Shown here piece by piece: positions 36,491 through 52,900 of a stretch of DNA of 64,000 bases. This DNA comes from Amaranthus tricolor (Eukaryota; Streptophyta; Magnoliopsida; Caryophyllales; Amaranthaceae): positions 23,401,768 to 23,465,767 of the forward strand of contig NC_080059.1 in NCBI RefSeq assembly GCF_026212465.1, read 5' to 3'. Below the pieces are notes generated by a model. It was given only the letters and a program-made list of their open reading frames with translations, was not told the DNA's origin and made no database searches. The position numbers were made by a program, and so were the translations under genes. Positions within the stretch are counted from its first letter, which is position 1, and each line of letters starts with the position of its first letter.

Positions 36491-39400
36491 TCAATGATCA
36501 ATGAAGAATGAACAAGGATCAATGATCAATGACGAATGAACGATGAAGAATGAAAAAGGATCAATGATCAAAGAAGAATGAACGATGAAGAATGAACAAG
36601 GATCAATAATCAATGAAGAATGAACGATGAAGAATGAACAAGGAGTAATGGTCAATGACGAATGAACGATGAAGAATGAACAAGGATCAATGATCAATGA
36701 CGAATGAACGATGAAGAATGAACAAGGATCAATGATCAATGAAGAATGAACAAGGATCAATGATCAAAGAAGAATGAACGATGAAGAATGAACAAGGTTC
36801 AATGATCAATGAAGAATGAACGATAAAGAATGAACAAGGATTAATGGTCAATGACGAATGAACGATGAAGAATGAACAAGGATCAATGATCAATGAAGAA
36901 TGAACGATGAAGAATGAACAAGGATTAATGGTCAATGATGAATGAACGATGAAGAATGAACAAGGATCAATGATCAATTACGAATGAACGATGAAGAATG
37001 AACAAGGATCAATGATCAATGACGAATGAACGATGAAGAATGAACAAGGATCAATGATCAATGAAGAATGAACAAGGATCAATGATCAAAGAAGAATGAA
37101 CGATGAAGAATGAACAAGGTTCAATGATCAATGAAGAATGAACGATAAAGAATGAACAAGGATTAATGGTCAATGACGAATGAACGATGAAGAATGAACA
37201 AGGATCAATGATCAATGAAGAATGAACGATGAAGAATGAACAAGGATTAATGGTCAATGACGAATGAACGATGAAGAATGAACAAGGATCAATGATCAAT
37301 GAAGAATGAACGATGAAGAATGAACAAGGATCAATGATAAATGAAAAATGAACGATGAAGAATGAATAAGGATCAATGATCAATGACGAATGAACGATGA
37401 AGAATGAACAAGGATCAATGATCAATGAAGAATGAACGATGAAGAATGAACAAGGAGTAATGGTCAATGATGAATGAACGAATGAAGAATGAACAAGGAT
37501 CAATGATCAATGACGAATGAACGATGAAGAATGAACAAGGATCAATGATCAATGAAGAATGAACGATGAAGAATGAACAAGCATCAATGATCAATGAAGA
37601 ATGAACGATGAAGAATGAACAAGGAACAATGATCAATGAAGAATGATCGATGAAGAATGAACAAGGATTAATGGTCAATGAAGAATGAACGATGAAGAAT
37701 GAACAAGGATCAATGGTCAATGAAGAATGAACGATGAAGAATGAACAAGGATCAATGATCAATGAAGAATGAACAAGGATCAATGATCAAAGAAGAATGA
37801 ACGATGAAGAATGACCAAGGATCAATGATCAATGAAGAATGAACGATGAAGAATGAACAAGGAGTAATTGTCAATGACGAATGAACGATGAAGAATGAAC
37901 AAGGATCAATGATCAATGACGAATGAACGATGAAGAATGAACAAGGATCAATGATCAATGAAGAATGAACAAGGATCAATGATCAATGACGAATGAACGA
38001 TGAAGAATGAACAAGGAGTAATGGTCAATGACGAATGAACGATGAAGAATGAACAAGGATCAATGATCAATGACGAATGAACGATGAAGAATGAACAAGG
38101 ATGAATGATCAATGAACAATGAACAAGGATCAATGATCAATGACGAATGAACGATGAAGAATGAACAAGGATCAATGATCAATGACGAATGAACGATGAA
38201 GAATGAACAAGGATCAATGATCAATGAAGAATGAACAAGGATCACTGATCAAAAAAGAATGAACGATGAAGAATGAACAAGGAGTAATGGTCAATGACGA
38301 ATGAACGATGAAGAATGAACAAGGATCAATGATCAAAGACGAATGAACGATGAAGAATGAACAAGGATCAATGATCAATAAACAATGAACAAGGATCAAT
38401 GATCAATGACGAATGAACGATGAAGAATGAACAAGGATCAATGATCAATGACGAATGAACGATGAAGAATGAACAAGGATCAATGATCAATGAAGAATGA
38501 ACAAGGATCAATGATCAAAGAAGAATGAACGATGAAGAATGAACATGGTTCAATGATCAATGAAGAATGAACGATGAAGAATGAACAAGGATCAATGATC
38601 AATGACGAATGAACGATGAAGAATGAACAAGGATTAATGGTCAATGACGAATGAACGATGAAGAATGAACAAGGATCAATGATCAATGAAGAATGAACGA
38701 TGAAGAATGAACAAGGATCAATGATAAATGAAAAATGAACGATGAAGAATGAATAAGGATCAATGATCAATGACGAATGAACGATGAAGAATGAACAAGG
38801 ATCAATGATCAATGAAGAATGAACGATGAAGAATGAACAAGGAGTAATGGTCAATGATGAATGAACGAATGAAGAATGAACAAGGATCAATGATCAATGA
38901 CGAATGAACGATGAAGAATGAACAAGGATCAATGATCAATGAAGAATGAACGATGAAGAATGAACAAGCATCAATGATCAATGAAGAATGAACGATGAAG
39001 AATGAACAAGGAACAATGATCAATGAAGAATGATCGATGAAGAATGAACAAGGATTAATGGTCAATGAAGAATGAACGATGAAGAATGAACAAGGATCAA
39101 TGGTCAATGAAGAATGAACGATGAAGAATGAACAAGGATCAATGATCAATGAAGAATGAACAAGGATCAATGATCAAAGAAGAATGAACGATGAAGAATG
39201 ACCAAGGATCAATGATCAATGAAGAATGAACGATGAAGAATGAACAAGGAGTAATTGTCAATGACGAATGAACGATGAAGAATGAACAAGGATCAATGAT
39301 CAATGACGAATGAACGATGAAGAATGAACAAGGATCAATGATCAATGAAGAATGAACAAGGATCAATGATCAATGACGAATGAACGATGAAGAATGAACA

Positions 39401-42400
39401 AGGAGTAATGGTCAATGACGAATGAACGATGAAGAATGAACAAGGATCAATGATCAATGACGAATGAACGATGAAGAATGAACAAGGATGAATGATCAAT
39501 GAACAATGAATAAGGATCAATGATCAATGACGAATGAACGATGAAGAATGAACAAGGATCAATGATCAATGACGAATGAACGATGAAGAATGAACAAGGA
39601 TCAATGATCAATGAAGAATGAACAAGGATCACTGATCAAAGAAGAATGAACGATGAAGAATGAACAAGGAGTAATGGTCAATGACGAATGAACGATGAAG
39701 AATGAACAAGGATCAATGATCAAAGACGAATGAACGATGAAGAATGAACAAGGATCAATGATCAATAAACAATGAACAAGGATCAATGATCAATGACGAA
39801 TGAACGATGAAGAATGAACAAGGATCAATGATCAATGACGAATGAACGATGAAGAATGAACAAGGATCAATGATCAATGAAGAATGAACAAGGATCAATG
39901 ATCAAAGAAGAATGAACGATGAAGAATGAACATGGTTCAATGATCAATGAAGAATGAACGATGAAGAATGAACAAGGATCAATGATCAATGACGAATGAA
40001 CGATGAAGAATGAACAAGGATCAATGATCAATGAAGAATGAACAAGGATTAATGATCAAAGAAGAATGAACGATGAAGAATGAACAAGGATCAATGATCA
40101 ATGAAGAATGAACGATGAAGAATGAACAAGGATTAATGGTCAATGACGAATGAACGATGAAGAATGAACAAGGATCAATGATCAATGTAGAATGAACGAT
40201 GAAGAATGAACAAGGATTAATGGTCAATGACGAATGAACGATGAAGAATGAACAAGGATCAATGATCAATGACGAATGAACGATGAAGAATGAACAAGGA
40301 TCAATGATCAATGACGAATGAACGATGAAGAATGAACAAGGATAAATGATCAATGAAGAATGAACGATGAAGAATGAACAAGGATTAATGGTCAATGACG
40401 AATGAACGATGAAGAATAAACAAGGATCAATGATCAATCACGAATGAACGATGAAGAATGAACAAGGATCAATGATCAATGACGAATGAACGATGAAGAA
40501 TGAACAAGGATCAATGATCAATGAAGAATGAACAAGGATCAATGATCAAAGAAGAATGAACGATGAAGAATGAACAAGGATCAATGATCAATGAAGAATG
40601 AACGATGAAGAATGAACAAGGAGTAATGGTCAATGACGAATGAACGATGAAGAATGAACAAGGATCAATGATCAATGACGAATGAACGATGAAGAATGAA
40701 CAAGGATCAATGATCAATGAAGAATGAACAAGGATGAATGATCAATGACGAATGAACGATGAAGAATGAACAAGGATCAATGATCAATGAAGAATGAACA
40801 AGGATCAATGGTCAATGACGAATGAACGATGAAGAATGAACAAGGATCAATGATCAATGACAAATGAACGATGAAGAATGAACAAGGATCAATGATCAAT
40901 GACGAATGAACGATGAAGAATGAACAAGGATCAATGATCAATGAAGAATGAACGACGAAGAATGAACAAGGATCAATGATCAATGAAGAATGAACAAGGA
41001 TCAATGATAATTGATGAATAAACGATGAAGAATGAACAAGGATCAAAAATCAATGAAGAATGAACGATGAAGAATGAACATGGATCCATCGTCAATAAAG
41101 AATGAACAAGGATCAATGATCAATGATGAATGAACGATGAAGAATGAACAAGGATCAATGATCAATGAAGAATGAACGACGAAGAATGAACAAGGATCAA
41201 TGATCAATGACGAATGAACGAGGAAGAATTAACAAGGATCATTGATTAATGAAGAATGAACGATGAAGAATAAACAAGGATCAATGATAATTGAAGAATG
41301 AACGATGAAGAATGAACAAGGATCAATGGTCAATGACGAATGAACGATGAAGAATGAACAAGGATCAATGATCAATGAAGAATGAACGATGAAGAATAAA
41401 CAAGGATCAATGATCAATGAAGAATGAACGATGAAGAATGAACAAGGATCAATGGTCAATGACGAATGAACGATGATGAATGAACAAGGATCAATGATCA
41501 ATGAAGAATGAACGATGAAGAATAAACAAGGAACAATGATCAATGAAGAATGAACGATGAAGAATGAACAAGGATCAATGGTCAATGAAGAATGAACAAG
41601 GATCAATGATCAATGACGAATGAACGATGAAGAATGAACAAGGATCAATGATCAATGAAGAATGAACAAGGATCAATGATCAAAGAAGAATGAACGATGA
41701 AGAATGAACAAGGATCAATGATCAATGAAGAATGAACGATGAATAATGAACAAGGAGTAATGGTCAATGACGAATAAACGATGAAGAATGAACAAGGATC
41801 AATGATCAATGACGAATGAACGATGAAGAATGAACAAGGATCAATGATCAATGAAGAATGAACAAGGATCAATGATCAATGACGAATGAACGATGAAGAA
41901 TGAACAAGGATCAATGATCAATGAAGAATGAACAAGGAGTAATGGTCAATGACGAATGAACGATGAAGAATGAACAAGGATCAATGATCAATGACGAATG
42001 AACGATGAAGAATGAACAAGGATCAATGATCAATGACGAATGAACGATGAAGAATGAACAAGGATCAATGATCAATGAAGAATGATTAAGGATCAATGAT
42101 CAATGACGAATGAACGATGAAGAATGAAAAAGGATCAATGATCAAAGAAGAATGAACGATGAAGAATGAACAAGGATCAATGATCAATGAAGAATGAACG
42201 ATGAAGAATGAACAAGGAGTAATGGTCAATGACGAATGAACGATGAAGAATGAACAAGGATCAATGATCAATGACGAATGAACGATGAAGAATGAACAAG
42301 GATCAATGATCAATGAAGAATGAACAAGGATCAATGATCAATGACGAATGAACGATGAAGAATGAACAAGGATCAATGATCAATGAAGAATGAACAAGGA

Positions 42401-43282
42401 TCAATGGTCAATGACGAATGAACGATGAAGAATGAACAAGGATAAATGATCAATGAAGAATGAACGATGAAGAATGAATAAGGATCAATGATCAATGACG
42501 AATGAACGATGAAGAATGAACAAGGATCAATGATCAATGAAGAATGAAAGATGAAGAATGAACAAGGAGTAATGGTCAATGACGAATGAACGATGAAGAA
42601 TGAACAAGGATCAATGATCAATGACGAATGAACGATGAAGAATGAACAAGGATCAATGATCAATGACAAATGAACGATGAAGAATGAACAAGGAGTAATG
42701 GTCAATGACGAATGAACGATGAAGAATGAACAAGAATCAATGATCAATGACGAATGAACGATGAAGCATGAACAAGGATCAATGATCAATGAAGAATGAA
42801 CGATGAAGAATGAACAAGGATCAATGATCAATGAAGAATGAACAAGGATCAATGATCAATGACGAATGAACGATGAAGAATGAACAAGGATCAATGATCA
42901 ATGAAGAATGAACAAGGATCAATGGTCAATGACGAATGAACGATGAAGAATGAACAAGGATCAATGATCAATGACAAATGAACGATGAAAAATGAACAAG
43001 GATCAACGATCAATGACGAATGAACGATGAAGAATGGACAAGGGTCAATGATCAATGAAGAATGAACAAGGATCAATGATCAAAGAAGAATGAACGATGA
43101 AGAATGAACAAGGATCAATGATCAATGAAGAATGAACGATGAAGAATGAACAAGGAGTAATGGTCAATGACGAATGAACGATGAAGAATGAACAAGGATC
43201 AATGATCAATGACGAATGAACGATGAAGAATGAACAAGGATCAATGATCAATGACGAATGAACGATGAAGAATGAACAAGGA
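36491..43282 (+). repeat. Minisatellite superunit 1 (about 6.79 kb)
   Basis: Landmarks at 36491, 36729, 37051, 38480, 40021 and 41229 return 6792 bp further on. The rare word TGGATCCATC at 41081 has its partner at 47873. It contains an internal tandem duplication of 1387 bp (37415/38802, 37752/39139, 37948/39335, 38214/39601). Confidence 0.88.
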
Positions 43283-46200
43283 TCAATGATCAATGAAGAA
43301 TGAACAAGGATCAATGATCAATGACGAATGAACGATGAAGAATGAAAAAGGATCAATGATCAAAGAAGAATGAACGATGAAGAATGAACAAGGATCAATA
43401 ATCAATGAAGAATGAACGATGAAGAATGAACAAGGAGTAATGGTCAATGACGAATGAACGATGAAGAATGAACAAGGATCAATGATCAATGACGAATGAA
43501 CGATGAAGAATGAACAAGGATCAATGATCAATGAAGAATGAACAAGGATCAATGATCAAAGAAGAATGAACGATGAAGAATGAACAAGGTTCAATGATCA
43601 ATGAAGAATGAACGATAAAGAATGAACAAGGATTAATGGTCAATGACGAATGAACGATGAAGAATGAACAAGGATCAATGATCAATGAAGAATGAACGAT
43701 GAAGAATGAACAAGGATTAATGGTCAATGATGAATGAACGATGAAGAATGAACAAGGATCAATGATCAATTACGAATGAACGATGAAGAATGAACAAGGA
43801 TCAATGATCAATGACGAATGAACGATGAAGAATGAACAAGGATCAATGATCAATGAAGAATGAACAAGGATCAATGATCAAAGAAGAATGAACGATGAAG
43901 AATGAACAAGGTTCAATGATCAATGAAGAATGAACGATAAAGAATGAACAAGGATTAATGGTCAATGACGAATGAACGATGAAGAATGAACAAGGATCAA
44001 TGATCAATGAAGAATGAACGATGAAGAATGAACAAGGATTAATGGTCAATGACGAATGAACGATGAAGAATGAACAAGGATCAATGATCAATGAAGAATG
44101 AACGATGAAGAATGAACAAGGATCAATGATAAATGAAAAATGAACGATGAAGAATGAATAAGGATCAATGATCAATGACGAATGAACGATGAAGAATGAA
44201 CAAGGATCAATGATCAATGAAGAATGAACGATGAAGAATGAACAAGGAGTAATGGTCAATGATGAATGAACGAATGAAGAATGAACAAGGATCAATGATC
44301 AATGACGAATGAACGATGAAGAATGAACAAGGATCAATGATCAATGAAGAATGAACGATGAAGAATGAACAAGCATCAATGATCAATGAAGAATGAACGA
44401 TGAAGAATGAACAAGGAACAATGATCAATGAAGAATGATCGATGAAGAATGAACAAGGATTAATGGTCAATGAAGAATGAACGATGAAGAATGAACAAGG
44501 ATCAATGGTCAATGAAGAATGAACGATGAAGAATGAACAAGGATCAATGATCAATGAAGAATGAACAAGGATCAATGATCAAAGAAGAATGAACGATGAA
44601 GAATGACCAAGGATCAATGATCAATGAAGAATGAACGATGAAGAATGAACAAGGAGTAATTGTCAATGACGAATGAACGATGAAGAATGAACAAGGATCA
44701 ATGATCAATGACGAATGAACGATGAAGAATGAACAAGGATCAATGATCAATGAAGAATGAACAAGGATCAATGATCAATGACGAATGAACGATGAAGAAT
44801 GAACAAGGAGTAATGGTCAATGACGAATGAACGATGAAGAATGAACAAGGATCAATGATCAATGACGAATGAACGATGAAGAATGAACAAGGATGAATGA
44901 TCAATGAACAATGAACAAGGATCAATGATCAATGACGAATGAACGATGAAGAATGAACAAGGATCAATGATCAATGACGAATGAACGATGAAGAATGAAC
45001 AAGGATCAATGATCAATGAAGAATGAACAAGGATCACTGATCAAAGAAGAATGAACGATGAAGAATGAACAAGGAGTAATGGTCAATGACGAATGAACGA
45101 TGAAGAATGAACAAGGATCAATGATCAAAGACGAATGAACGATGAAGAATGAACAAGGATCAATGATCAATAAACAATGAACAAGGATCAATGATCAATG
45201 ACGAATGAACGATGAAGAATGAACAAGGATCAATGATCAATGACGAATGAACGATGAAGAATGAACAAGGATCAATGATCAATGAAGAATGAACAAGGAT
45301 CAATGATGAAAGAAGAATGAACGATGAAGAATGAACATGGTTCAATGATCAATGAAGAATGAACGATGAAGAATGAACAAGGATCAATGATCAATGACGA
45401 ATGAACGATGAAGAATGAACAAGGATTAATGGTCAATGACGAATGAACGATGAAGAATGAACAAGGATCAATGATCAATGAAGAATGAACGATGAAGAAT
45501 GAACAAGGATCAATGATAAATGAAAAATGAACGATGAAGAATGAATAAGGATCAATGATCAATGACGAATGAACGATGAAGAATGAACAAGGATCAATGA
45601 TCAATGAAGAATGAACGATGAAGAATGAACAAGGAGTAATGGTCAATGATGAATGAACGAATGAAGAATGAACAAGGATCAATGATCAATGACGAATGAA
45701 CGATGAAGAATGAACAAGGATCAATGATCAATGAAGAATGAACGATGAAGAATGAACAAGCATCAATGATCAATGAAGAATGAACGATGAAGAATGAACA
45801 AGGAACAATGATCAATGAAGAATGATCGATGAAGAATGAACAAGGATTAATGGTCAATGAAGAATGAACGATGAAGAATGAACAAGGATCAATGGTCAAT
45901 GAAGAATGAACGATGAAGAATGAACAAGGATCAATGATCAATGAAGAATGAACAAGGATCAATGATCAAAGAAGAATGAACGATGAAGAATGACCAAGGA
46001 TCAATGATCAATGAAGAATGAACGATGAAGAATGAACAAGGAGTAATTGTCAATGACGAATGAACGATGAAGAATGAACAAGGATCAATGATCAATGACG
46101 AATGAACGATGAAGAATGAACAAGGATCAATGATCAATGAAGAATGAACAAGGATCAATGATCAATGACGAATGAACGATGAAGAATGAACAAGGAGTAA

Positions 46201-49200
46201 TGGTCAATGACGAATGAACGATGAAGAATGAACAAGGATCAATGATCAATGACGAATGAACGATGAAGAATGAACAAGGATGAATGATCAATGAACAATG
46301 AATAAGGATCAATGATCAATGACGAATGAACGATGAAGAATGAACAAGGATCAATGATCAATGACGAATGAACGATGAAGAATGAACAAGGATCAATGAT
46401 CAATGAAGAATGAACAAGGATCACTGATCAAAGAAGAATGAACGATGAAGAATGAACAAGGAGTAATGGTCAATGACGAATGAACGATGAAGAATGAACA
46501 AGGATCAATGATCAAAGACGAATGAACGATGAAGAATGAACAAGGATCAATGATCAATAAACAATGAACAAGGATCAATGATCAATGACGAATGAACGAT
46601 GAAGAATGAACAAGGATCAATGATCAATGACGAATGAACGATGAAGAATGAACAAGGATCAATGATCAATGAAGAATGAACAAGGATCAATGATCAAAGA
46701 AGAATGAACGATGAAGAATGAACATGGTTCAATGATCAATGAAGAATGAACGATGAAGAATGAACAAGGATCAATGATCAATGACGAATGAACGATGAAG
46801 AATGAACAAGGATCAATGATCAATGAAGAATGAACAAGGATTAATGATCAAAGAAGAATGAACGATGAAGAATGAACAAGGATCAATGATCAATGAAGAA
46901 TGAACGATGAAGAATGAACAAGGATTAATGGTCAATGACGAATGAACGATGAAGAATGAACAAGGATCAATGATCAATGTAGAATGAACGATGAAGAATG
47001 AACAAGGATTAATGGTCAATGACGAATGAACGATGAAGAATGAACAAGGATCAATGATCAATGACGAATGAACGATGAAGAATGAACAAGGATCAATGAT
47101 CAATGACGAATGAACGATGAAGAATGAACAAGGATAAATGATCAATGAAGAATGAACGATGAAGAATGAACAAGGATTAATGGTCAATGACGAATGAACG
47201 ATGAAGAATAAACAAGGATCAATGATCAATCACGAATGAACGATGAAGAATGAACAAGGATCAATGATCAATGACGAATGAACGATGAAGAATGAACAAG
47301 GATCAATGATCAATGAAGAATGAACAAGGATCAATGATCAAAGAAGAATGAACGATGAAGAATGAACAAGGATCAATGATCAATGAAGAATGAACGATGA
47401 AGAATGAACAAGGAGTAATGGTCAATGACGAATGAACGATGAAGAATGAACAAGGATCAATGATCAATGACGAATGAACGATGAAGAATGAACAAGGATC
47501 AATGATCAATGAAGAATGAACAAGGATGAATGATCAATGACGAATGAACGATGAAGAATGAACAAGGATCAATGATCAATGAAGAATGAACAAGGATCAA
47601 TGGTCAATGACGAATGAACGATGAAGAATGAACAAGGATCAATGATCAATGACAAATGAACGATGAAGAATGAACAAGGATCAATGATCAATGACGAATG
47701 AACGATGAAGAATGAACAAGGATCAATGATCAATGAAGAATGAACGACGAAGAATGAACAAGGATCAATGATCAATGAAGAATGAACAAGGATCAATGAT
47801 AATTGATGAATAAACGATGAAGAATGAACAAGGATCAAAAATCAATGAAGAATGAACGATGAAGAATGAACATGGATCCATCGTCAATAAAGAATGAACA
47901 AGGATCAATGATCAATGATGAATGAACGATGAAGAATGAACAAGGATCAATGATCAATGAAGAATGAACGACGAAGAATGAACAAGGATCAATGATCAAT
48001 GACGAATGAACGAGGAAGAATTAACAAGGATCATTGATTAATGAAGAATGAACGATGAAGAATAAACAAGGATCAATGATAATTGAAGAATGAACGATGA
48101 AGAATGAACAAGGATCAATGGTCAATGACGAATGAACGATGAAGAATGAACAAGGATCAATGATCAATGAAGAATGAACGATGAAGAATAAACAAGGATC
48201 AATGATCAATGAAGAATGAACGATGAAGAATGAACAAGGATCAATGGTCAATGACGAATGAACGATGATGAATGAACAAGGATCAATGATCAATGAAGAA
48301 TGAACGATGAAGAATAAACAAGGAACAATGATCAATGAAGAATGAACGATGAAGAATGAACAAGGATCAATGGTCAATGAAGAATGAACAAGGATCAATG
48401 ATCAATGACGAATGAACGATGAAGAATGAACAAGGATCAATGATCAATGAAGAATGAACAAGGATCAATGATCAAAGAAGAATGAACGATGAAGAATGAA
48501 CAAGGATCAATGATCAATGAAGAATGAACGATGAATAATGAACAAGGAGTAATGGTCAATGACGAATAAACGATGAAGAATGAACAAGGATCAATGATCA
48601 ATGACGAATGAACGATGAAGAATGAACAAGGATCAATGATCAATGAAGAATGAACAAGGATCAATGATCAATGACGAATGAACGATGAAGAATGAACAAG
48701 GATCAATGATCAATGAAGAATGAACAAGGAGTAATGGTCAATGACGAATGAACGATGAAGAATGAACAAGGATCAATGATCAATGACGAATGAACGATGA
48801 AGAATGAACAAGGATCAATGATCAATGACGAATGAACGATGAAGAATGAACAAGGATCAATGATCAATGAAGAATGAACAAGGATCAATGATCAATGACG
48901 AATGAACGATGAAGAATGAAAAAGGATCAATGATCAAAGAAGAATGAACGATGAAGAATGAACAAGGATCAATGATCAATGAAGAATGAACGATGAAGAA
49001 TGAACAAGGAGTAATGGTCAATGACGAATGAACGATGAAGAATGAACAAGGATCAATGATCAATGACGAATGAACGATGAAGAATGAACAAGGATCAATG
49101 ATCAATGAAGAATGAACAAGGATCAATGATCAATGACGAATGAACGATGAAGAATGAACAAGGATCAATGATCAATGAAGAATGAACAAGGATCAATGGT

Positions 49201-49948
49201 CAATGACGAATGAACGATGAAGAATGAACAAGGATAAATGATCAATGAAGAATGAACGATGAAGAATGAATAAGGATCAATGATCAATGACGAATGAACG
49301 ATGAAGAATGAACAAGGATCAATGATCAATGAAGAATGAAAGATGAAGAATGAACAAGGAGTAATGGTCAATGACGAATGAACGATGAAGAATGAACAAG
49401 GATCAATGATCAATGACGAATGAACGATGAAGAATGAACAAGGATCAATGATCAATGAAGAATGAACGATGAAGAATGAACAAGGATCAATGATCAATGA
49501 AGAATGAACAAGGATCAATGATCAATGACGAATGAACGATGAAGAATGAACAAGGATCAATGATCAATGAAGAATGAACAAGGATCAATGGTCAATGACG
49601 AATGAACGATGAAGAATGAACAAGGATCAATGATCAATGACAAATGAACGATGAAGAATGAACAAGGATCAACGATCAATGACGAATGAACGATGAAGAA
49701 TGAACAAGGGTCAATGATCAATGAAGAATGAACAAGGATCAATGATCAAAGAAGAATGAACGATGAAGAATGAACAAGGATCAATGATCAATGAAGAATG
49801 AACGATGAAGAATGAACAAGGAGTAATGGTCAATGACGAATGAACGATGAAGAATGAACAAGGATCAATGATCAATGACGAATGAACGATGAAGAATGAA
49901 CAAGGATCAATGATCAATGACGAATGAACGATGAAGAATGAACAAGGA
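43283..49948 (+). repeat. Minisatellite superunit 2 (about 6.67 kb)
   Basis: Adjacent to superunit 1 and with the same order of landmarks, including the 1387-bp internal duplication (44207/45594). It is 126 bp (three 42-bp units) shorter, because the region near 42.65-42.78 kb of superunit 1 has no counterpart here. Confidence 0.85.
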
Positions 49949-52900
49949 TCAATGATCAATGAAGAATGAACAAGGATCAATGATCAATGACGAATGAACG
50001 ATGAAGAATGAAAAAGGATCAATGATCAAAGAAGAATGAACGATGAAGAATGAACAAGGATCAATGATCAATGAAGAATGAACGATGAAGAATGAACAAG
50101 GAGTAATGGTCAATGACGAATGAACGATGAAGAATGAACAAGGATCAATGAAGAATGAACGATAAAGAATGAACAAGGATTAATGGTCAATGACGAATGA
50201 ACGATGAAGAATGAACAAGGATCAATGATCAATGAAGAATGAACGATGAAGAATGAACAAGGATTAATGGTCAATGATGAATGAACGATGAAGAATGAAC
50301 AAGGATCAATGATCAATTACGAATGAACGATGAAGAATGAACAAGGATCAATGATCAATGACGAATGAACGATGAAGAATGAACAAGGATCAATGATCAA
50401 TGAAGAATGAACAAGGATCAATGATCAAAGAAGAATGAACGATGAAGAATGAACAAGGTTCAATGATCAATGAAGAATGAACGATAAAGAATGAACAAGG
50501 ATTAATGGTCAATGACGAATGAACGATGAAGAATGAACAAGGATCAATGATCAATGAAGAATGAACGATGAAGAATGAACAAGGATTAATGGTCAATGAC
50601 GAATGAACGATGAAGAATGAACAAGGATCAATGATCAATGAAGAATGAACGATGAAGAATGAACAAGGATCAATGATAAATGAAAAATGAACGATGAAGA
50701 ATGAATAAGGATCAATGATCAATGACGAATGAACGATGAAGAATGAACAAGGATCAATGATCAATGAAGAATGAACGATGAAGAATGAACAAGGAGTAAT
50801 GGTCAATGATGAATGAACGAATGAAGAATGAACAAGGATCAATGATCAATGACGAATGAACGATGAAGAATGAACAAGGATCAATGATCAATGAAGAATG
50901 AACGATGAAGAATGAACAAGCATCAATGATCAATGAAGAATGAACGATGAAGAATGAACAAGGAACAATGATCAATGAAGAATGATCGATGAAGAATGAA
51001 CAAGGATTAATGGTCAATGAAGAATGAACGATGAAGAATGAACAAGGATCAATGGTCAATGAAGAATGAACGATGAAGAATGAACAAGGATCAATGATCA
51101 ATGAAGAATGAACAAGGATCAATGATCAAAGAAGAATGAACGATGAAGAATGACCAAGGATCAATGATCAATGAAGAATGAACGATGAAGAATGAACAAG
51201 GAGTAATTGTCAATGACGAATGAACGATGAAGAATGAACAAGGATCAATGATCAATGACGAATGAACGATGAAGAATGAACAAGGATCAATGATCAATGA
51301 AGAATGAACAAGGATCAATGATCAATGACGAATGAACGATGAAGAATGAACAAGGAGTAATGGTCAATGACGAATGAACGATGAAGAATGAACAAGGATC
51401 AATGATCAATGACGAATGAACGATGAAGAATGAACAAGGATGAATGATCAATGAACAATGAACAAGGATCAATGATCAATGACGAATGAACGATGAAGAA
51501 TGAACAAGGATCAATGATCAATGACGAATGAACGATGAAGAATGAACAAGGATCAATGATCAATGAAGAATGAACAAGGATCACTGATCAAAGAAGAATG
51601 AACGATGAAGAATGAACAAGGAGTAATGGTCAATGACGAATGAACGATGAAGAATGAACAAGGATCAATGATCAAAGACGAATGAACGATGAAGAATGAA
51701 CAAGGATCAATGATCAATAAACAATGAACAAGGATCAATGATCAATGACGAATGAACGATGAAGAATGAACAAGGATCAATGATCAATGACGAATGAACG
51801 ATGAAGAATGAACAAGGATCAATGATCAATGAAGAATGAACGATGAAGAATGAACAAGCATCAATGATCAATGAAGAATGAACGATGAAGAATGAACAAG
51901 GAACAATGATCAATGAAGAATGATCGATGAAGAATGAACAAGGATTAATGGTCAATGAAGAATGAACGATGAAGAATGAACAAGGATCAATGGTCAATGA
52001 AGAATGAACGATGAAGAATGAACAAGGATCAATGATCAATGAAGAATGAACAAGGATCAATGATCAAAGAAGAATGAACGATGAAGAATGACCAAGGATC
52101 AATGATCAATGAAGAATGAACGATGAAGAATGAACAAGGAGTAATTGTCAATGACGAATGAACGATGAAGAATGAACAAGGATCAATGATCAATGACGAA
52201 TGAACGATGAAGAATGAACAAGGATCAATGATCAATGAAGAATGAACAAGGATCAATGATCAATGACGAATGAACGATGAAGAATGAACAAGGAGTAATG
52301 GTCAATGACGAATGAACGATGAAGAATGAACAAGGATCAATGATCAATGACGAATGAACGATGAAGAATGAACAAGGATGAATGATCAATGAACAATGAA
52401 CAAGGATCAATGATCAATGACGAATGAACGATGAAGAATGAACAAGGATCAATGATCAATGACGAATGAACGATGAAGAATGAACAAGGATCAATGATCA
52501 ATGAAGAATGAACAAGGATCACTGATCAAAGAAGAATGAACGATGAAGAATGAACAAGGAGTAATGGTCAATGACGAATGAACGATGAAGAATGAACAAG
52601 GATCAATGATCAAAGACGAATGAACGATGAAGAATGAACAAGGATCAATGATCAATAAACAATGAACAAGGATCAATGATCAATGACGAATGAACGATGA
52701 AGAATGAACAAGGATCAATGATCAATGACGAATGAACGATGAAGAATGAACAAGGATCAATGATCAATGAAGAATGAACAAGGATCAATGATCAAAGAAG
52801 AATGAACGATGAAGAATGAACATGGTTCAATGATCAATGAAGAATGAACGATGAAGAATGAACAAGGATCAATGATCAATGACGAATGAACGATGAAGAA